From assembly GCA_002749285.1 (NCBI GenBank), contig PDPR01000014.1:1-64000 (forward strand): 64,000 nucleotides of DNA, given 5' to 3'. Under the pieces are notes generated by a model that saw only the letters and a program-made list of their open reading frames with translations, was not told where the DNA came from and made no database searches. The position numbers and the translations under genes were made by a program. Below are positions 59,849 through 64,000 of this stretch, in pieces (position 1 is the stretch's first letter; each line of letters begins with the position of its first letter). Source of the DNA: Maribacter sp. GTDB taxonomy: Bacteria; Bacteroidota; Bacteroidia; Flavobacteriales; Flavobacteriaceae.

Positions 59849-60994
59849 ATGGCCCAAAAAACACTTTCCTTCCTGATCTTGGTGGTTTTTTCAACCGCTT
59901 GCAAAAAAGCGCCCCAATACGCTAATGCCCTGGACTATGCCCTATCCTCCAAAAACATTAAGATAAAAAGGGTTGTCGACAGTTTGGAGCCCTATGAAGT
60001 GCAGATAAAGTTCACTAAAATAATAAGGACGGCCGATAGTGTTCTTTTCGAGGACCACGACTTCCAGGTCAATGACACCAACTATTTCTACCCTGCCAGC
60101 ACAGTAAAGTTACCTATCGCCATCTTGACATTGGAAAAACTGAACCACATAGACTCCATCAATAGAAACACTAGATTTTATGTGGAAGGTGATACCGTGG
60201 AGACCACGTTCACCTCCGATATCATCAAAATTTTCACAATCAGCGACAATGCGGCGAACAATCGTCTATTTGAATTTTTAGGACAGGATGAAATAAATGA
60301 AAAATTGGGACAGAAAGGAATTGGACCTGTTCGGATTTCACACCGATTGTCTTCCGACGATGCCTATGAAATCACCACCAGACCCCTAGTGGTATATCTG
60401 AACGACTCTACCACGGCCATGCTCGACAATATGACCAACACCAGTGCCACGCCCTTGGATATCAACAGAATCTTAAAAGGCAACGCCTATTACGATGAGG
60501 ATGACGTACTCGTGAACGAACCTTTCGACTTTAGCCTAAAAAATTATTACACCATAAATGCACAGCACAATGTTCTAAAAAGAATTGTATTCCCGGAATG
60601 TTTTGACCAGAGTGAACGATTCGACCTAAGCGACACACAACGTGATTTTCTTCTAGAGGCGATGCAAACCTTGCCCAAGGAGGCCAACTATGACCCGAAG
60701 GAATATTACGATAGTTATGTGAAATTCTTTATGTACGGGGACAGCAAGGCCGATATTCCCGATCATATGGAAATCCAAAACAAAGTTGGCCATGCCTATG
60801 GCACCTTGACCGATTGTGCTTACATTAACGACACGAAGAACAATGTGGAATTTCTACTGACCGCTACGATACTAGTCAATAAAAACGGTATTTTCAATGA
60901 TAATGTTTATGAGTATGACTCCATCGGCATTCCGTTTTTAGCGGCATTGGGAAAGGAGGTCTACGATTATGGGTTGCATTCAAAGAAAAAATAA
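59849..60994 (+). CDS. Class-A-beta-lactamase-like serine hydrolase lipoprotein
   Basis: 381 aa from ATG 59849 (lipobox VFSTAC, Cys18). Contains the active-site set of the penicillin-recognising serine enzymes: S84-x-x-K87 in FYPASTVKLPIA, S132-D-N in FTISDNAANNRLFE, and a KVG in EIQNKVGHAYGTL at the place of KTG. An omega-loop-like Glu is not obvious. It is about 100 residues longer than true class A beta-lactamases, so a peptidase or esterase role is at least as likely as antibiotic hydrolysis. Single gene followed by a G9 tract at 61009-61017. Confidence 0.82.
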   Translation: MAQKTLSFLILVVFSTACKKAPQYANALDYALSSKNIKIKRVVDSLEPYEVQIKFTKIIRTADSVLFEDHDFQVNDTNYFYPASTVKLPIAILTLEKLNHIDSINRNTRFYVEGDTVETTFTSDIIKIFTISDNAANNRLFEFLGQDEINEKLGQKGIGPVRISHRLSSDDAYEITTRPLVVYLNDSTTAMLDNMTNTSATPLDINRILKGNAYYDEDDVLVNEPFDFSLKNYYTINAQHNVLKRIVFPECFDQSERFDLSDTQRDFLLEAMQTLPKEANYDPKEYYDSYVKFFMYGDSKADIPDHMEIQNKVGHAYGTLTDCAYINDTKNNVEFLLTATILVNKNGIFNDNVYEYDSIGIPFLAALGKEVYDYGLHSKKK

Positions 60995-61128
60995 GGCATT
61001 ATTGCAAAGGGGGGGGGTATCCCAAGGAAGTATCCCCACCAATAAATCCATTATTACAACGTTTTAGTATTAACCAAAAACCTACATTCAGACTTTTTGC
61101 CATATTTTAGCCCATAAACCATTACCCT

Positions 61129-63510
61129 ATGCAAGATCGTCAAAATCGCATTATAAACGAACTCAACAAAAAATTAGAGGCCTTACTTGGCAAACAGGAA
61201 GGTTTTGCGGAAGAACTCATGGCCTTACACAAGGAAATCGAAGCCTTGAAAAAAAGGGGGGTTGATTTTTCGGAAACAGAAAAAACCGTTTCAAAACAAA
61301 TTGCAGAAGAAAAACCGACAAACACCACGATTCCGAAAAAGGAGATTATAAAGGAAATAGCACCCGAGCCTATTACAGTGGGACAATCACAAAAAAACAG
61401 ACCCCTATCGGAACGGCCCAAGACCAAATTGACCCAAAAGGCAAAGACCAAATCGAATTGGGAGAAATTCATCGGTGAGAACCTCATCAACAAAATAGGG
61501 ATCGCGATTACCGTCCTAGGTGTTGCCATTGGTGCGAAATACTCTATAGACAACAATCTAATAAGTCCGTTGACCCGAATCATCCTTGGTTATCTTGCCG
61601 GTCTGTCTTTATTGGGGCTTGGCATAAAACTGAAGGGGAAATATGAGAACTACAGTGCCGTACTGGTCAGTGGGGCCTTGGCCATCCTATACTTTATAAC
61701 CTTTGCCGCCTATAGTTTTTACGACTTGTTCCCACAGCTCATGACGTTCTCCTTCATGCTTTTATTCACGGTCTTTGGAGTCGTGGCAGCATTGCATTAC
61801 AACAAACAGGTTATCGCCCATGTCGGTCTTGTCGGTGCGTATGCCGTACCATTTTTATTGAGCAATGATTCCGGTAGCCCCCATATTCTTTTTTCCTATA
61901 TGGCCATTATAAATATAGGCATTTTGGCCATTTCCTATAAAAGATACTGGAAGCCCCTCTATTACTCATCGTTCGTCATCACTTGGCTTATATTTGCCGG
62001 TTGGGTAGGATCCTCCTATAATTATGGGGCACATTACAAAACCGCCCTGACGTTCCTATCCGTTTTCTTCCTTATTTTCTATGCTACATTTTTAGCGTAT
62101 AAATTAAAGTACTCCAAGAAATTCGAAAACTCGGATATCATACTTCTACTGCTCAATTCATTTATGTTTTATGGGTTCGGTTATGGATTACTTTCAGATG
62201 ACCATACCGGGGCACAACTTTTGGGGGTCTTTACCCTCTGCAATGCCATCCTACACTTTATCATAAGCTTGATAATCCACAAAAAGAAACTGGCCGACCG
62301 TAATGTATACTATTTGGTTTCCGGTTTGGTCCTGGTATTCCTGACCATTGCCATCCCCGTCCAATTGGATGGTAATTGGGTCACCCTTTTGTGGGCCTTT
62401 GAAGCGGCCATGTTATTCTGGATAGGCCGTAAAAAGAATGTTATGGTCTACGAGTACCTCTCTTACCCATTGATGGTTTTAGCCCTGTTTAGCCTATTAC
62501 AGGATTGGTCGATAAACTACCCCTCTTCGGGAAGTGGGGATATCACTATGCGACCCATTCTCAATATCACTTTCTTTAGTTCCATATTGTTCTTAATTGC
62601 CTTTGGCTTTATCAATTGGGTAAATAGTACTGTAAAATATCCCCAGGAAAATACAACGAACACCACGATCCGTAAAATAATGGCCTATGCGATTCCAAGT
62701 ATCTGGTTGATCGTGCTTTTCACCAGCCTGTTTTCAGAGATCCAGTATTATTGGGATACGTTATACTATAATTCCCAAGTTGCGATAACCAATGGCAATG
62801 AATACGAATACTTCAAGTTCAATACCGATATCCGCCATAAAGGCAATATCTGGTTGCTCAACTATTCCCTCTTGTTCATGGCCGCATTGGGTTTCGTGAA
62901 CATCAAAAAAATACAAAACCGGGTTTTGGGCATTGTCTCTCTTACCGCTGGTCTATTTACCTTGTCTATATTCCTTACCATAGGACTGTACAAGCTGAGC
63001 GAATTAAGGGAAAGTTATATGTCCGTTTCGGAATATTACAATACAGGGATCTCCAATATCATCATTCGCTATATAAGCTTTGTGTTCGTAGCCCTTTTAT
63101 TGGTCGTCCTACGTAAATTGACACGACAACCTTTCATGAGGGTGGATTTTGCAAGAGCCTTCGAAGTCATCCTCCACATGACGGTTCTTTGGGTCGCCAG
63201 CAGTGAATTGCTCCACTGGATGTCCATGGCCGGGTCCTACCAAGGTTACAAGCTCGGCATAAGCATCCTATGGGGCATATACGCCTTGGCCTTGGTTATA
63301 CTGGGAATTAGGCAGAACAAGAAATTTTTACGCCTGGCAGCCATGATCCTGTTCGGGGTTACCTTGGTCAAATTATTTTTCTATGATATCGCATCGCTCA
63401 ATACCATATCAAAAACCATTGTTTTTGTTTCCTTAGGGGTACTGTTATTGATTATCTCGTTCCTTTACAATAAGTATAAAAATAAAATATCAGATGATGA
63501 AACGAACTAA
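61129..63510 (+). CDS. DUF2339 multi-spanning membrane protein
   Basis: 793 aa. N-terminal coiled coil (about 1-60, INELNKKLEALLGKQEGFAE), a Pro/Lys linker (60-110), then about 20 membrane spans from residue 120 (WEKFIGENLINKIGIAITVL, GVAIGAKYSIDNNLISPLTR) to the end (VFVSLGVLLLIISFLYNKYK). The motif GENLINKIGIAITVLGVAIG and VALLWAFEAAMLFWIGRK-like segment (TLLWAFEAAMLFWIGRKKN) mark DUF2339. Function is unknown; envelope location is certain. It overlaps a DUF3999 gene, its usual partner. Confidence 0.9.
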   Translation: MQDRQNRIINELNKKLEALLGKQEGFAEELMALHKEIEALKKRGVDFSETEKTVSKQIAEEKPTNTTIPKKEIIKEIAPEPITVGQSQKNRPLSERPKTKLTQKAKTKSNWEKFIGENLINKIGIAITVLGVAIGAKYSIDNNLISPLTRIILGYLAGLSLLGLGIKLKGKYENYSAVLVSGALAILYFITFAAYSFYDLFPQLMTFSFMLLFTVFGVVAALHYNKQVIAHVGLVGAYAVPFLLSNDSGSPHILFSYMAIINIGILAISYKRYWKPLYYSSFVITWLIFAGWVGSSYNYGAHYKTALTFLSVFFLIFYATFLAYKLKYSKKFENSDIILLLLNSFMFYGFGYGLLSDDHTGAQLLGVFTLCNAILHFIISLIIHKKKLADRNVYYLVSGLVLVFLTIAIPVQLDGNWVTLLWAFEAAMLFWIGRKKNVMVYEYLSYPLMVLALFSLLQDWSINYPSSGSGDITMRPILNITFFSSILFLIAFGFINWVNSTVKYPQENTTNTTIRKIMAYAIPSIWLIVLFTSLFSEIQYYWDTLYYNSQVAITNGNEYEYFKFNTDIRHKGNIWLLNYSLLFMAALGFVNIKKIQNRVLGIVSLTAGLFTLSIFLTIGLYKLSELRESYMSVSEYYNTGISNIIIRYISFVFVALLLVVLRKLTRQPFMRVDFARAFEVILHMTVLWVASSELLHWMSMAGSYQGYKLGISILWGIYALALVILGIRQNKKFLRLAAMILFGVTLVKLFFYDIASLNTISKTIVFVSLGVLLLIISFLYNKYKNKISDDETN

Positions 63511-64000
63511 GGCCTTTTTATTGGCCAGCCTTCTTTTTAGCGTAGTTGCTTTTGCCCAAATGGGGGATTATGACACAAAAAGGAAAATCCTGGGTATTTC
63601 GGAACAATGGCATTCCCTCGAACTACCCCCTTCGGTCCTTGCCAAGGTCTCGGACAACCTTGCGGATATCCGTATATATGGCATAAACCCTAAAGATACC
63701 GTTGAATCCCCTTATTTATTGCGAATCGAAAAGGAGAAGCACCAACTAAAGGAAATCGGGTTTGAATTAATCAATATCACGAGCAAGAAACAGAACCACT
63801 ACTATACTTTTGAGGTGCCGGCCAAGGAAGCCCTGAATGAGATCATATTGGATTTCAAGAATAGGAACTTCGATTGGAAGGTGAAGTTGGAAGGCAGTCA
63901 AGAGCAATCCGATTGGTATACGATTCTAAAGGATGCCCGTATACTGTCTATCAAAAACGGGCAGACCGATTATCGTTTTACCCATTTGAACTTTCCCAAT
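63497..64000 (+). CDS. DUF3999 family exported protein (partial, runs off the right edge)
   Basis: 168 codons visible from ATG 63497 (ATG 63494 is in the same frame), overlapping the DUF2339 stop by 14 bp. Signal peptide KAFLLASLLFSVVAFAQ is followed by beta-rich sequence: EQWHSLELPPSVLAKVSDNL, ADIRIYGINPKDTVESPYLL, YYTFEVPAKEALNEIILDF. This matches the N-terminal part of DUF3999, which is typically paired with DUF2339. The two probably form an envelope complex of unknown function. Confidence 0.85.
   Translation, partial: MKRTKAFLLASLLFSVVAFAQMGDYDTKRKILGISEQWHSLELPPSVLAKVSDNLADIRIYGINPKDTVESPYLLRIEKEKHQLKEIGFELINITSKKQNHYYTFEVPAKEALNEIILDFKNRNFDWKVKLEGSQEQSDWYTILKDARILSIKNGQTDYRFTHLNFPN

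Noticed and set aside
59849..60994. Calling the serine hydrolase an antibiotic-resistance beta-lactamase
   Set aside because: The S-x-x-K, SDN and KVG motifs fit the superfamily, but the protein is much longer than class A enzymes and the Glu of the omega loop is not evident.
61009..61017. G9 tract as a phase-variation switch
   Set aside because: It lies between genes, 15 bp after the serine hydrolase stop and over 100 bp before DUF2339, not within a reading frame or a recognisable promoter spacer.

Overview
The window (about 40 % G+C by eye) comes from a Bacteroidota chromosome, almost certainly a marine Flavobacteriaceae. Supporting signs are a SusC/SusD polysaccharide utilisation locus, many lipoproteins with Bacteroidota-style lipoboxes, several promoters matching the Bacteroidota -7 consensus TAnnTTTG, an R2 ribonucleotide reductase subunit carrying an ATP-cone (known from Leeuwenhoekiella), an HmuY/HmuR/HmuS heme locus, and families common in flavobacteria. 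The genus cannot be fixed from the sequence; a relative of Maribacter, Zobellia or Arenibacter is a guess.

Layout. (1) 0.4-5.1 kb: nrdB-nrdA and an acyl-CoA dehydrogenase. (2) 5.2-5.8 kb: a dead alpha/beta hydrolase next to an IS-end-like motif. (3) 5.9-18.6 kb, minus strand: an alpha-mannan PUL in the order fecR, susC (with STN domain), susD, susE, GH76, GH125, GH92. (4) 18.6-25.6 kb: genome wreckage with IS4 and IS1595 transposase fossils, a divergent ECF sigma gene, an orphan C-terminal fragment, an LRR lipoprotein, a 5'-truncated and frameshifted RHS protein, a GNAT acetyltransferase and an ScdA/RIC fossil. (5) 25.7-37.2 kb: a heme/iron island. DUF6686-like, HsmA-like, flavodoxin, HmuS (split by a frameshift and carrying a 105-bp tandem repeat), DUF2149, ExbB/MotA and a membrane protein lie on the minus strand. 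They diverge from hmuR and a frameshifted hmuY, with an inverted repeat inside the shared promoter. (6) 37.5-41.9 kb: a membrane protein plus winged-helix regulator behind two palindromes, a TlpA-like lipoprotein, a sigma-like protein and a patatin. (7) 42-43 kb: a DUF6327 / holin-X-like / YtxH trio. (8) 43.3-48.3 kb: pta-ackA diverging from deoC-deoD. (9) 48.5-52 kb: a slipin and an MlaEFD-type lipid transporter. (10) 52.2-59.4 kb: tRNA-Leu(GAG), two TlpA-like proteins (one without its CxxC), aconitase, MoxR and two SurA/PpiC-type chaperones. (11) 59.6-64 kb: a frameshifted small protein, a class-A-beta-lactamase-like serine hydrolase, and DUF2339-DUF3999, which runs off the right edge.

How the genes work together. 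The PUL should import and break down alpha-1,6/1,2/1,3-mannan of the fungal cell-wall type: GH76 cuts the backbone, GH92 trims side chains, GH125 finishes the alpha-1,6 chain, and SusC/D/E bind and import. Control is expected through SusC-STN to FecR to an ECF sigma factor. The heme island couples outer-membrane capture (HmuY/HmuR) to a membrane-anchored CobN-like protein (HmuS) with an ExbB-type energiser and a flavodoxin. Here both hmuY and hmuS carry frameshifts, so the island may be decaying or the assembly may be imperfect.

No CRISPR array, prophage or intact IS is visible. The features most worth a second look are the heme island and its operator, the ATP-cone swap in ribonucleotide reductase, the Cys-less TlpA paralogue, the RHS/LRR pair, and the two-palindrome regulator locus.
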